DNA of 64,000 nt from the NCBI RefSeq assembly GCF_964020115.1, contig NZ_OZ026542.1, forward strand, positions 992,001 to 1,056,000, written 5' to 3'. This stretch comes from Candidatus Regiella endosymbiont of Tuberolachnus salignus. GTDB lineage: Bacteria > Pseudomonadota > Gammaproteobacteria > Enterobacterales > Enterobacteriaceae. Within the stretch, counting starts at the first letter, position 1. Each line of letters begins with the position of its first letter. The notes under the pieces are model-generated. The model ran no database searches, had not been told where the DNA came from, and worked only from the letters and a program-made list of their open reading frames with translations. The translations under genes and the position numbers were made by a program. Shown in pieces: positions 24,643 to 33,983 of this stretch.

Positions 24643-26267
24643 ACGAAAAATTTTATGCTGTCCTCACCCATCAGGGCGCCGCTAAACTGGCCAATGCGAC
24701 GGCATTGGGGATACCGTTAAAAATAACACACATGGCGGTCGGTGACGGTGGGGGGAGCTTACCCACACCCGATCCGCGTCAAACCCAACTTATCAATGAG
24801 CACCGCCGCGCGGCGCTCAATTCGCTGAGCATCGACCCCATTAACCCCCATCAACTGATTGCCGAACAAGTGATCCCCGCCGCCGACGGGGGATGGTGGA
24901 TCCGAGAAATCGGCTTATTTGACCACGACGGGACGCTTATTGCCTTGGCCAATTGCCCCGAAACCTACAAACCGCAAATTCAGCAAGGCAGTGGTCGCAC
25001 ACAAACCTTGTGTATGGTACTGATTGTCAGTAACACGGCGGCCATCACACTCAAAATCGATCCCTCAGTGGTGGTGGCGACCCGCCGCCATGTGGATGAT
25101 AAGCTGATTGAAGTCAAAGCCTATGTGGATAATTTACTGTCAGTACATGAAAAATCACGCAACCATCCCGATGCCAGTCAAACCGAAAAAGGGTTTGTTA
25201 TTCTCAGCAGCGCCACCGACAGCGACAGTGAAACGCAGGCCGCCACCCCCAAAGCAGTCAAGACCGCCTATCAATTAGCCACTACTGCCAGCAAAAAATA
25301 CCTTGATGGTAAAGTGATGGATATCGACAAGCGACATTCAGCACACGAAAAATCGCGCAACCATCCCGATGCCAGTCAAACCGAAAAAGGGTTTGTCATT
25401 CTCAGCAGTGCTACCGACAGCAACAGTGAAACACAGGCCGCGACCCCCAAAGCAGTCAAGACCGCTTATCAATTAGCCCGTGATGCCAATAACAACGCCA
25501 ATACTAAACTGACCAAAGCGCTCAATGGCGCAGACATTCCTAATAAACTCCACTTTCTCACCCATTTGGGGATCAGCAATAATCTGGTTCCCGTGGGGAT
25601 GCCGATGCCTTGGCCACTCGAGTGGATACCGCCCGGCTACGCCTTGATGGTCGGGCAAACTTTCAATACCGCGCACTACCCGTTGTTAGCGAAAGCCTAT
25701 CCTAACGGGGTTATCCCGGATATGCGTGGCTGGACGATAAAAGGCAAACCGGCCAGTCGTAAGAGTTTGTCGCAAGAACAAGATGGCAATAAACACCATA
25801 GCCACCACGCTAGCGTTGCTAGCACTGATCTGGGGACAAAAACAGTCAGTCAGTTCGATTACGGCACGAAAACCAGCGCATCATTTGATTACGGAACAAA
25901 AACAACCAGCCACTTTGATTATGGCACCAAAGGAACCAACATCGCCGGTGCCCATACCCACGGTGTTCCGCAGGGACACAATATGGACAGGGGAAACTAT
26001 ATCTATGCCTCAGGGGATGACTATACCAGTGAGGTGTTTTCTTGGCCTCAATCGGCTTCAGCCGGGGCGCACAGTCATACCGTTGGCATTGGCGCACACC
26101 ATCATACGGTGGGTATTGGCGCACATCACCATACTGTCGGCATTGGCGCGCATAACCACAGGGTTGCTCTCGGTGCTCATTCCCATGTCATTCACATTAA
26201 GGGTGACGGTAACGCGGAAACCACCGTAAAAAATATCGCCTTTAACTACATTCTGAGGTTAGCATGA
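24639..26267 (+). CDS. H: P2-like tail fibre protein gpH
   Basis: gpH binds the host receptor. The N-terminal 150 residues ([39 protein letters not shown]...) are the conserved P2 baseplate-attachment domain. Two direct repeats of about 45 residues ([20 protein letters not shown]..., residues 170-214 and 236-280) form the shaft. A collar-type segment ([20 protein letters not shown]) follows. The tip has four FDYGTK units and five GAHxH units with a 10-residue period, histidine motifs that bind metal ions in other fibres. At 542 aa it is shorter than P2 gpH (669). It is followed by the assembly gene G. Confidence 0.92.
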   Translation: MNEKFYAVLTHQGAAKLANATALGIPLKITHMAVGDGGGSLPTPDPRQTQLINEHRRAALNSLSIDPINPHQLIAEQVIPAADGGWWIREIGLFDHDGTLIALANCPETYKPQIQQGSGRTQTLCMVLIVSNTAAITLKIDPSVVVATRRHVDDKLIEVKAYVDNLLSVHEKSRNHPDASQTEKGFVILSSATDSDSETQAATPKAVKTAYQLATTASKKYLDGKVMDIDKRHSAHEKSRNHPDASQTEKGFVILSSATDSNSETQAATPKAVKTAYQLARDANNNANTKLTKALNGADIPNKLHFLTHLGISNNLVPVGMPMPWPLEWIPPGYALMVGQTFNTAHYPLLAKAYPNGVIPDMRGWTIKGKPASRKSLSQEQDGNKHHSHHASVASTDLGTKTVSQFDYGTKTSASFDYGTKTTSHFDYGTKGTNIAGAHTHGVPQGHNMDRGNYIYASGDDYTSEVFSWPQSASAGAHSHTVGIGAHHHTVGIGAHHHTVGIGAHNHRVALGAHSHVIHIKGDGNAETTVKNIAFNYILRLA

Positions 26268-26890
26268 ATCCCTTTTCTTTTTCAGAGCATGATCGCCTCC
26301 TTAGCCTGTATCATTACGCGGCAGAAACCGGAGAATATTGCGGCCAAAAAGAAGTTTTTATCCCGGCGCATACCGGATTACCCCAGTACTGCACCGAAAA
26401 TGCCCCACCGCCTTTGATGGAGGGGGTTGTTGCGGTATTTGACGGTGAGCAATGGAAAAAAGTGGACGATCATCGCGGGAAAAGGGTTTATCACATCAAA
26501 ACCGGCCACGCCTTTTTGATGACAGCGATAGGGGCATTAGACGCAGAAATCACCTTGCAAAAGCCCTCGAGCCCCTTTGACCACTGGAACGGCACCGGCT
26601 GGGTTCTTGATAAGGATAAACTGGCCGCCGCCGCGCGCCGTTATCGCAATGCCTTTATCATCGCCACTGATGGACTGACGCTGATTGACTACTCTATTGA
26701 AGATCGCCCCCTCACGCCTGAACAACGGGGCGAGTTAATGGCAGTACGCGCGGCCTATAAAGCCTGGCCAACGCAAGCAAACTGGCCGTTGATTGCGCTT
26801 CCAGACCTGCCGCACTGGCTATTGATTGAAGCCGTCAATAACGGCTATGTGGTGCCGACCTGGCCGCCTGTTCACGCTACGGTAGCGTGA
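26264..26890 (+). CDS. G: Tail fibre assembly protein gpG (Tfa family)
   Basis: 208 aa. It has the Tfa/caudo_TAP C-terminal segment [50 protein letters not shown]. gpG is a chaperone for trimerisation of gpH and tends to match the fibre tip. It overlaps H by 4 bp. A palindromic repeat and the PF promoter follow. Confidence 0.9.
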   Translation: MNPFSFSEHDRLLSLYHYAAETGEYCGQKEVFIPAHTGLPQYCTENAPPPLMEGVVAVFDGEQWKKVDDHRGKRVYHIKTGHAFLMTAIGALDAEITLQKPSSPFDHWNGTGWVLDKDKLAAAARRYRNAFIIATDGLTLIDYSIEDRPLTPEQRGELMAVRAAYKAWPTQANWPLIALPDLPHWLLIEAVNNGYVVPTWPPVHATVA

Positions 26891-26928
26891 TCACTTTTTT
26901 CTGATGCAGCAAAGTCAGTAAAAGCCGG

Positions 26929-27055
26929 ATATACCCAATGAATTTCGAGTTACGGCAAGGCAGCCAGGGGGTGAGACCGATGAGCGTAGACATACTACGT
27001 GATTCGGTGAGCACCCGCAGACAACAAAGCCGTAACTTGAAAGGCGAAGGGTATA
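26929..27055. repeat. Palindromic repeat, family R1, copy 3
   Basis: The reverse complement of 11135-11261 in most of its length: GAGACCGATGAGCGTAGACATACTACGTGATTCGG in the centre and AAAGGCGAAGGGTATA at one end. It lies between tail fibre gene G and the PF promoter, so it may act as a hairpin barrier between the two transcripts. Confidence 0.8.
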
Positions 27056-27063
27056 GATGACAG

Positions 27064-27081
27064 TGTCCCACGCTCCACACA
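27064..27081 (+). promoter_or_regulatory. P2-type late promoter PF, Ogr binding site
   Basis: TGT-N12-ACA (TGTCCCACGCTCCACACA), 70 bp before the FI ATG, and nearly identical to the site before V. It would let Ogr at 33753 activate the FI-to-D operon. Confidence 0.8.
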
Positions 27082-27150
27082 CCCGGAACCCCCTGCGCTC
27101 AGCGACAAAACCCGGCACACTAGCGGAAATCGTAACTGGAGATCCGCTCA

Positions 27151-28320
27151 ATGCCGCCACTTTATCACCATGGTGTCAGTGTACAAGAAATCAACGAAGG
27201 CACCCGCCCCATTACCCCTGTTAGCACCGCCATTGTAGGCATGGTCTGCACCGCTGACGATGCCGATGTCACTGCCTTTCCACTCAATACCCCGGTTCTG
27301 CTCACCGATGTGCTCACGGCCAGTGGCAAAGCGGGTGAAACCGGCACCTTAGCCCGTGCGCTCGAGGCCATTGGCGATCAAATTCAGCCGGTTACCGTGG
27401 TCGTCCGGGTGGCACAAGGGGAAAGTGAGGCCGAAACCACCACCAATATCATTGGCGGCACCACCCCTGAGGGGCGCAAAACCGGCCTGCCCGCCCTGCT
27501 CGCTGCCCAAGGTCAATGTGGCGTCAAACCGCGTATTCTCGGTGTGCCGGGGCATGATACCCCCGCCGTAGCAACGAAATTGTTGTCCATTGCGCAGAGC
27601 CTGCGCGCATTCGCTTACCTCAGTGCCTATGGCTGCAAAACGAGCGATGAGGCACTGAACTACCGCAAAAATTTTAATCAACGTGAAGCCATGTTGATTT
27701 GGCCGGATTTTCTCAGCTGGGATACGGTGACCAAGACAGAAAACACCGCCTGGGCAACCGCACGGGCGCTCGGTCTGCGCGCGAAAATTGACCAACACAC
27801 CGGCTGGCATAAAACCCTCTCCAACGTCGGTGTTAACGGGGTGACCGGCATTTCAGCCGATGTCTATTGGGATCTGCAAAACCCCGCCACCGAGGCCAAT
27901 ATATTGAATCAACATGCCGTTACCACGCTGATCCGCCAAGACGGCTACCGCTTTTGGGGCTCGCGTACCTGCTCCGATGATCCGCTGTTTCAGTTTGAAA
28001 ACTACACCCGCACCGCGCACGTGCTGGCCGATACCTTAGCGAACGCTCATCTGTGGGCGATGGGCAAACCGATCCACCCCTCCTTAATCAAGGATGTGGT
28101 CGAAGGCATCAGCGCCACCTTTCGGGCGCTAAAATCGGCGGGGTATCTTATCGACGGCCACTGCTGGTTTGATGACAGCGTCAATGACAAAGATGCCCTC
28201 AAAGCCGGCAGATTGGTGATTGATTACGATTACACGCCGGTGCCGCCGTTAGAAAATCTAACATTGCGGCAACGTATTACTGATCGTTATCTTATCAACT
28301 TGGCACAACAGGGCGCGTAA
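27151..28320 (+). CDS. FI: P2-like contractile tail sheath protein gpFI
   Basis: 389 aa, close to P2 gpFI (396). Conserved segments are YHHGVSVQEINEGTRPITPVSTAIVGMVC, WATARALGLRAKIDQHTGWHKTLSNVGVNGVTGI and HALLRQDGYRFWGSRTCSDDPLF-like sequence near residue 260. The sheath contracts to drive the tube through the envelope. It heads the second late tail operon, 12 bp before FII. Confidence 0.95.
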   Translation: MPPLYHHGVSVQEINEGTRPITPVSTAIVGMVCTADDADVTAFPLNTPVLLTDVLTASGKAGETGTLARALEAIGDQIQPVTVVVRVAQGESEAETTTNIIGGTTPEGRKTGLPALLAAQGQCGVKPRILGVPGHDTPAVATKLLSIAQSLRAFAYLSAYGCKTSDEALNYRKNFNQREAMLIWPDFLSWDTVTKTENTAWATARALGLRAKIDQHTGWHKTLSNVGVNGVTGISADVYWDLQNPATEANILNQHAVTTLIRQDGYRFWGSRTCSDDPLFQFENYTRTAHVLADTLANAHLWAMGKPIHPSLIKDVVEGISATFRALKSAGYLIDGHCWFDDSVNDKDALKAGRLVIDYDYTPVPPLENLTLRQRITDRYLINLAQQGA

Positions 28321-28332
28321 GGAGAAAAGAGC

Positions 28333-28848
28333 ATGGCATTACCACGCAAACTTAAATATTTTAACCTGTTTAACGACGGCGATAATTACCAAGGTGTCGT
28401 CGAATCCATTACCTTACCCAAACTGGTACGCCAACTGGAAGCCTATCGCGGGGGCGGCATGAACGGCAGCGCCAAAATTGATCTCGGTCTGGAAGAAGGC
28501 GCGATAGACATGGAATGGACGCTGGGCGGCGTCGAAGCCCAAGTGTATCGACAATGGGGCTGTGCCAAAATTGACGGCGTGCAACTGCGCTTCGCCGGCT
28601 CTCTGCAACGCGATGATACCGGGGACATCACTCAGATTGAAGTGGTGACACGCGGGCGTCATCAGGAAATTGACAGTGGCGATTACAAACAGGGCGACAA
28701 CTCCCAAACCAAAATTGCATCCAAAAATACCTATTACAAATTAACCCTTAATCACAAGGTGATCATCGAAATTGACACCCTCAATATGATTGAAATCGTG
28801 GAGGGCGTCGACGTGCTCAAAGAACATCGACGTGCCATTGGATTATGA
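28333..28848 (+). CDS. FII: P2-like major tail tube protein gpFII
   Basis: 171 aa against 172 in P2: MALPRKLKYFNLFNDGDNYQGVVESITLPKL is the family N-terminus, and LEAYRGGGMNGSAKIDLGLEEG follows. It polymerises as the inner tube. AGGAGAAAAGAGC precedes the start. Confidence 0.95.
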   Translation: MALPRKLKYFNLFNDGDNYQGVVESITLPKLVRQLEAYRGGGMNGSAKIDLGLEEGAIDMEWTLGGVEAQVYRQWGCAKIDGVQLRFAGSLQRDDTGDITQIEVVTRGRHQEIDSGDYKQGDNSQTKIASKNTYYKLTLNHKVIIEIDTLNMIEIVEGVDVLKEHRRAIGL

Positions 28849-28951
28849 TCGCTTATTTTATCGGATCTTCCCAGGCCAATGCCTTCTTACAATAGCATGA
28901 CAGTGTCATTTGCGAGCCTGATCGCATTCTTATCTATTAATGGAATAAAAC

Positions 28952-29302
28952 ATGAGCAAATCGATAGCGAAATCACCGAACGCGGTTATTATCGACGGTG
29001 AAGAAAAAAACAAAACCGCGCGCAGCGTCACCTTGGATAGCCCGCTCGTTCACGGGGATACCCGAATTACTGACATCAGCGTACGCAAACCGCTGGCCGG
29101 TGCCTTACGCGGGGTAAAATTGCAAGCGTTATTAGAAACCGATGTGGATGCCCTGATGATCGTGCTTCCGCGGGTGACCACGCCGTCGTTGACTCAAAGT
29201 GACATCATGGCCTTGGATCCGGGCGATTTGTATCGCCTCAGTGTCGAGCTGATTTATTTTTTGTTACCGAAGTCGGTGCTGTCCAGTTTCCAACCGGATT
29301 AA
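28952..29302 (+). CDS. E: P2-like tail assembly chaperone gpE
   Basis: 116 aa, with conserved ITDISVRKPLAGALRGVKLQALLETDVDALMIVLPRVTTPSLT. gpE coats the tape measure during tail assembly. Codons for YFLL near its end contain TTTTTTG (29257-29263), the slip site used in P2 to make the longer E+E' product. Confidence 0.92.
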   Translation: MSKSIAKSPNAVIIDGEEKNKTARSVTLDSPLVHGDTRITDISVRKPLAGALRGVKLQALLETDVDALMIVLPRVTTPSLTQSDIMALDPGDLYRLSVELIYFLLPKSVLSSFQPD

Positions 29303-29436
29303 CGGTAGGATCCTTGATGGCCGACATTGCGATGTTGTTTCACTGGCCGCCCTCCGTGATGCTCGACATGACTTTAACGGAATTACTGGATTGGCGTGAA
29401 AAAGCGCTGCGGCGCCGGGAGAGACGGGATGAGTGA
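28952..29436 (+). CDS. gpE+E' fusion made by -1 ribosomal frameshift
   Basis: At T-TTT-TTG (29257-29263) the zero frame is NNT TTT TTG, the standard slip geometry. After a -1 slip the frame stays open: VTEVGAVQFPTGL...MLFHWPPSVMLDMTLTELLDWREKALRRRERRDE stop at 29436. The C-terminal part matches the E' role of P2 (a short helical segment with LTELLDW). The E' end overlaps the T start, as in P2. The frameshift itself is inferred from P2. Confidence 0.85.
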
Positions 29437-32119
29437 TAAACAGCTCCGACTTCAGGTGGTGATGAGTGCGGTAGACAAAGTCACCCGCCCGCTCAAACGG
29501 ATGCAGGCGAGCCATCATCACCTGGCAACGGCGGTAAAAACGTCCCGTGATGCCTTAAAACGGCTGAATGCGGCCGGGGGCAAGCTCACCGCCTTTCAAT
29601 CACTGCAAGGCACGCTGAAAAAAGTGTCCACTGAATTAGGCAGTGCGCATCTACAAGCCCAGCGGATGGCACAAGCGATGTCAGGGGTCACCGCACCGAC
29701 GAAAAAACAAACCAACGCGCTAGCAGCTCAATGGAAAGCGGTCAGTCAGCTAGAACAACAACAACGCCGTGAAACCGCCCAATTACAACACTACCGCGCC
29801 CAGCTGTACCGGATGGGGATATCGGCCAAAGACAGTGCGGGCGCCACTGCGCGCCTGCGCCGAGAAACGGATCGTTACACGCAGCGCTTAGCGCAACAAA
29901 CCCGTCGCTTAAAACACGCCACAGACCAGCAACAGCGGCTGACGGCGGCGAAAACCCGTTACCAGCACATCAAAGAGACCCGCCATCGCGTGGCGGGGAC
30001 GGGGGTTTCGGCCACGGGGGCAAGCATGGCGATGGGGCTGCCGGTGCTCACCGCAGTAAAACGCTATAGTGATATTGAAGAGGCCATGAAAGGGGTGGCC
30101 AAACAGGTGAGTGGCTTACGTGACGACAACGGCCAGCGTACCGCGCCATTTTATGAACTGCAAAAAGCCATCAAAGACGCCGCCGAGCAGCAACCGCTCG
30201 AAAACGGGGCGGTGGATTTTGCTGCCTTAGTGGAAGGGGGTGCCCGCATGGGCGTTACCCAAGGCAGCAGCACCTGGCAAGAACAAAAAGAGAACCTGCT
30301 TAATTTTGCTCACACCGCGGCCAAAGCGGCTAAAGCGTTTGAATTACCGGCGGGGGAACTGGCAGAAGACTTAGGCACCATCGCCGGCTTGTATAAAATC
30401 CCGATTAAAAATATCGAAGCTTTGGGCGATACCCTCAATTTTTTGGATGATAACACCCAATCCAAAGGCGCTGATATCATTGAGGTGCTCAAACGCATGG
30501 GTGATGTGGCCGATAAAATGGACTTCAGGCAAGCCGCGGCCTTGGGCTCCGCCTTCCTGTCGCTGGGGGCTGCGCCCGAAATTGCCGCCAGTGCCAGCAA
30601 AGCGATGGTGCGGGAACTGGGGATCGCCACCCTAAAAACCAAGGACTTTCAAGCGGCGATACAGCGTCTGGGTCTCAATGCAAAAGCCCTGCAACGGGGC
30701 ATTGCGCATGACGCCATCGGTACCCTGCAAACCGTCCTGGCTAAAATCAAAAAACTGCCCAAAGACCAGCAACTGGTTAACATGACACTGATTTTTGGCA
30801 AACAGTTTGGCGATGATGCCACCAAATTGGGACTCAATAGTGAAGAATTGAGCCGCCAACTCGCCTTGACACGCAGTCAAAAAGCCACCGGCTCCATGCA
30901 ACGCGAATCCGATATCGACAAAGACTCCCTTTCTGCCCAATGGTTATTATTCAAAGCCGGGGTCAACAACACCTTATCCAGTCTCGGTGAAACCTTGCGC
31001 AGGCCGCTGCTGGATAGTATTGAAAAAATGAAAGCCGTCACTGACAAAATACGCCATTGGGTAGAAGAAAACCCCAAACTGGCGGCCACCTTGATGAAAG
31101 TGGCGGTGGGGCTGACGGTTGTCACCGCAGGTGTAGCGGCGCTCGCCTTATCGCTGGCGGCGGTGTTAGCCCCGCTGGCGGTATTAAAATTCACTTTTTC
31201 CCTGCTGGGAATCAGTCTGTTACCGGCGTTATCTCAGGGTGTTAGCAAAATCGGTCAAGTGATTGCGGGGTTAGCACGTGCCTCGCTCCCCTTACTGACA
31301 ACCGGTCTGCGCGTGATGGGAGCAGCGCTGATGGGGTTACTGACGCCGATAGGACTGGCCATAGCAGCACTGGCGGGTACCGCAATCGCCTTAACGCTTT
31401 ACTGGCAGCCGATAACCGCATTTTTGCGGCGCGGGGTCGAAGAATGTAAGCAAGCCGCCGCGTCGATCAAGGCAGCGTTATCCTCCCTCTCAGGCTGGCT
31501 AGCCGAAAAGGGAAAGCAGCTTGGGGAGGGGTTATCCGCCGGGATCACCTCGGCACTGACGCCACTTAAACGGTTAATGGACGGGGTATCGTGGTTATTA
31601 GCAAAATTAGGCGTGCTTGAAGCCAAATCGGCGCGATTGCCCGCGGTTAGCGCAGCACAACCCGCGCTCTCCCGCCCAAAGCATTACACCGATCCCCTCT
31701 ATCATGCTTATAAACAAACTTACTTCGGGCAATACGATCAGGGCGGGGCGATCCCGCGGGGAAAATGGGGGGTCGTTGGGGAAAAGGGTCCCGAAATCGT
31801 CACCGGCTCGGCGCATATCCTCAGCCGCAAAAAAACCGCGGCACTGGCAGCCACCGCAGGCATGATGTTAACCGGCTATCAGGCCAGCGCGGCACCCTTA
31901 CACCCCCAGAGCTTACCGGCAGCAGCGTATCGCCCTCGTGCAGTCACACCGTCACCTTACCGTCACGTCACTCCGGTGTCGATTCATGCGCCGATACAGA
32001 TTATTGCGCACGCCCACCACCGCCCTCAGGATATCGCGCGGGAAGTGGCACGCCAGTTAGACCAACGAGAACGGCAGGCGCTCGCCAAAATAAACAGCCG
32101 TTATCAAGACAGTGATTAA
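29429..32119 (+). CDS. T: P2-like tail tape measure protein gpT
   Basis: 896 aa (P2 gpT 815). I chose ATG 29429, overlapping the E' stop, instead of an upstream in-frame codon, because MSDKQLRLQVVMSAVDKVTRPLKRMQ is the family start. A long coiled-coil N-terminal part (to about 200) is followed by a TP901-type domain (YSDIEEAMKGVAKQVSG...). Hydrophobic stretches follow at about residues 555-620 (LMKVAVGLTVVTAGVAALAL, LAPLAVLKFTFSLLGI). It sets tail length and crosses the inner membrane at DNA entry. Confidence 0.93.
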   Translation: MSDKQLRLQVVMSAVDKVTRPLKRMQASHHHLATAVKTSRDALKRLNAAGGKLTAFQSLQGTLKKVSTELGSAHLQAQRMAQAMSGVTAPTKKQTNALAAQWKAVSQLEQQQRRETAQLQHYRAQLYRMGISAKDSAGATARLRRETDRYTQRLAQQTRRLKHATDQQQRLTAAKTRYQHIKETRHRVAGTGVSATGASMAMGLPVLTAVKRYSDIEEAMKGVAKQVSGLRDDNGQRTAPFYELQKAIKDAAEQQPLENGAVDFAALVEGGARMGVTQGSSTWQEQKENLLNFAHTAAKAAKAFELPAGELAEDLGTIAGLYKIPIKNIEALGDTLNFLDDNTQSKGADIIEVLKRMGDVADKMDFRQAAALGSAFLSLGAAPEIAASASKAMVRELGIATLKTKDFQAAIQRLGLNAKALQRGIAHDAIGTLQTVLAKIKKLPKDQQLVNMTLIFGKQFGDDATKLGLNSEELSRQLALTRSQKATGSMQRESDIDKDSLSAQWLLFKAGVNNTLSSLGETLRRPLLDSIEKMKAVTDKIRHWVEENPKLAATLMKVAVGLTVVTAGVAALALSLAAVLAPLAVLKFTFSLLGISLLPALSQGVSKIGQVIAGLARASLPLLTTGLRVMGAALMGLLTPIGLAIAALAGTAIALTLYWQPITAFLRRGVEECKQAAASIKAALSSLSGWLAEKGKQLGEGLSAGITSALTPLKRLMDGVSWLLAKLGVLEAKSARLPAVSAAQPALSRPKHYTDPLYHAYKQTYFGQYDQGGAIPRGKWGVVGEKGPEIVTGSAHILSRKKTAALAATAGMMLTGYQASAAPLHPQSLPAAAYRPRAVTPSPYRHVTPVSIHAPIQIIAHAHHRPQDIAREVARQLDQRERQALAKINSRYQDSD

Positions 32120-32131
32120 AGGAGCCCGCAC

Positions 32132-32596
32132 ATGATGATGGCACTAGGATTATTTGTTTTTATGTTAACCACGCTCCCCTATCAAGAATTTAAACATCAG
32201 ATGGCCTGGCGACACCCGAGCAACAGTCGCGTAGGCCAACGGCCACAAAGCCAATTTCTAGGGGCTGACGATGAAATTATCACCTTAAGTGGGGTGCTCT
32301 ACCCTGAACTGACCGGGGGACGCCTTTCCTTGCTGGGACTGCAACAGATGGCCAACACCGGCAAAGCCTGGTCGCTTGTCGAAGGCAATGGCACCCTTTA
32401 TGGCCTGTTTGTTATTGAAAGCCTCAGTTGCAACAAAAGTATTTTTTTCAGTGATGGCAGCGCGCGAAAAATAGAGTTTACCCTGACATTAAAACGGTCC
32501 GATGAAACGCGGCAAGACTTATTGGGCGATCTGGCAGAGCAGATTGAGGCGTTGCCTGAGAAGATAGCCAGCAGCGCCAGGTCGTTATTATCATGA
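32132..32596 (+). CDS. U: P2-like tail protein gpU
   Basis: 154 aa (P2 gpU 159). It has TLPYQEFKHQMAWRHPSNSRVGQRPQSQFLGADDEIITLSGVLYPELTGG and LGLQQMANTGKAWSLVEGNG. gpU helps to close the tail end and baseplate. The last third of this gene and the start of D are duplicated in diverged form at 6539-6721. Confidence 0.94.
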   Translation: MMMALGLFVFMLTTLPYQEFKHQMAWRHPSNSRVGQRPQSQFLGADDEIITLSGVLYPELTGGRLSLLGLQQMANTGKAWSLVEGNGTLYGLFVIESLSCNKSIFFSDGSARKIEFTLTLKRSDETRQDLLGDLAEQIEALPEKIASSARSLLS

Positions 32597-33669
32597 TCCC
32601 TTTCGACACTCTACCGTGCTCAGGTCGCCTACACCCCGCTTATCGCATTGATGTGGAGGGAAAGGATATCACCTCGACCCTGCAACCCCGTCTCATGTCA
32701 CTCACCCTGACGGATAACCGCGGCTTTGAAGCCGATCAACTCGATCTGGAACTCGATGACAGTGATGGCCAACTCACCTTACCCCGCAGAGGGGTGAGAC
32801 TCTCGGTGTCATTAGGTTGGCAAGGCGAAGCTCTGATCCACAAAGGCAGCTTTACCGTCGATGACATTGAACACAGCGGCGCCCCGGATAAATTAACCCT
32901 GCGGGGGCGCAGTGCCGATTTTAGGGACAGCTTAACCCTTCGTCGTGAACAGTCCTACCATCAAGTCACCCTCGGCGACATCCTCACCCTGATTGCCCAG
33001 CGTAATAAACTCACCACAGCGCTAAATAGCACGTTGGCCGCGATAACGATTGAACACATCGACCAAACGAATGAATCCGATGGCCATTTTATCACCCGCT
33101 TAGCTGAGCAGCAGGGCGTGATAGCGGCGATAAAAAACGGTAAATTGCTCTTTATGCGGCCAGGCCAAGGAAAAACAGCGCGTGGCAAACCGATCCCTGC
33201 CATCACCCTCACGCGCAATCAGGGGGACAGCCATCACTTCAGTGTCGCTGACCGCGAGGCGTACAGTGGGGTGGTGGCGCATTGGCTCAACACTCGCGGC
33301 ACAAAAAAAGAAAGCGTGAACGTCAGACGGAAAAAAGATAACCAGAGAGAAAAAAAAGGCCGCACGCTGATCGGCACCGATGACAATGTTTACCTGCTGC
33401 GTCATACCTATGCGACAAAAACCAATGCAGAGCGGGCGGCACAGGCAAAATGGCAACAACTGCAACGGGGCGTGGCGAAATTCTCTCTTCAGCTTGCCCA
33501 AGGTCGGGCTGACCTCATCCCCGAAACCCCGATCAACGTCAGCGGATTTAAAGCGGAAATCGATCAGGCCAACTGGATACTCACGACTGCCACGCACACC
33601 TTAAATGACCAGGGTTTTACCACCGCGCTCACCCTGGAAGTCAAAATAGATGCCCTCGATAGCGCCTGA
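32593..33669 (+). CDS. D: P2-like late control / tail hub protein gpD
   Basis: 358 aa (P2 gpD 387), a baseplate hub protein of the T4 gp27 type: PAYRIDVEGKDITSTLQPRLMSLTLTDNRGFEADQLDLELDDSDG is the conserved start. Its start overlaps the U stop (ATGA). The protein bridges tube and spike. A lysine-rich stretch near residue 240 (NVRRKKDNQREKKGR) looks like a loop insertion. Confidence 0.94.
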   Translation: MIPFDTLPCSGRLHPAYRIDVEGKDITSTLQPRLMSLTLTDNRGFEADQLDLELDDSDGQLTLPRRGVRLSVSLGWQGEALIHKGSFTVDDIEHSGAPDKLTLRGRSADFRDSLTLRREQSYHQVTLGDILTLIAQRNKLTTALNSTLAAITIEHIDQTNESDGHFITRLAEQQGVIAAIKNGKLLFMRPGQGKTARGKPIPAITLTRNQGDSHHFSVADREAYSGVVAHWLNTRGTKKESVNVRRKKDNQREKKGRTLIGTDDNVYLLRHTYATKTNAERAAQAKWQQLQRGVAKFSLQLAQGRADLIPETPINVSGFKAEIDQANWILTTATHTLNDQGFTTALTLEVKIDALDSA

Positions 33670-33752
33670 CAGCGGATGACTTTTTATCAACAATAACATA
33701 GTATTAGGGTAACACTGACCCGAGTCAGGATGAGTGACCGAAGACCCCGATC

Positions 33753-33983
33753 ATGATGAATTGTCCTCTTTGCCAACAAGCCGCCCACACCCGCACCAGC
33801 TTCTACGTCTCCAGCACCACCAAAGAACGCTATCAGCAATGCACCAACATCAATTGCGGTCATACCTTTATCACCATGGAAACTTTTGTGCGCTCCATTG
33901 TAAAACCACAGAATGTGCAATCAGCGCCGCCCCACCCGGCAAAAAACGCGCAGGTGGGGTTTTGTTTTGAGGGAGGGGGGTGA
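33753..33983 (+). CDS. ogr: Late gene activator Ogr/Delta
   Basis: 76 aa with the family's zinc-binding arrangement: CPLC near the start and C-x4-C in CTNINCGH, separated by about 22 residues, then TFITMETFVRSI. It binds TGT-N12-ACA sites and recruits RNA polymerase to late promoters; two such sites are visible at 22263 and 27064. The C-terminal tail reads through a terminator-like hairpin. P2 ogr also follows D. Confidence 0.92.
   Translation: MMNCPLCQQAAHTRTSFYVSSTTKERYQQCTNINCGHTFITMETFVRSIVKPQNVQSAPPHPAKNAQVGFCFEGGG
33930..33967 (+). terminator. Terminator overlapping the 3' end of ogr
   Basis: CCCCACC (33930-33936) pairs with GGTGGGG (33953-33959) and is followed by TTTTGTTTTG. It would end the late tail operon and the ogr transcript. 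Confidence 0.7.

Noticed and set aside
26060..26190. CRISPR-like regular repeats
   Set aside because: The 30-bp period is the coding repeat GAHxH of the tail fibre gene, in frame and without spacers or cas genes.
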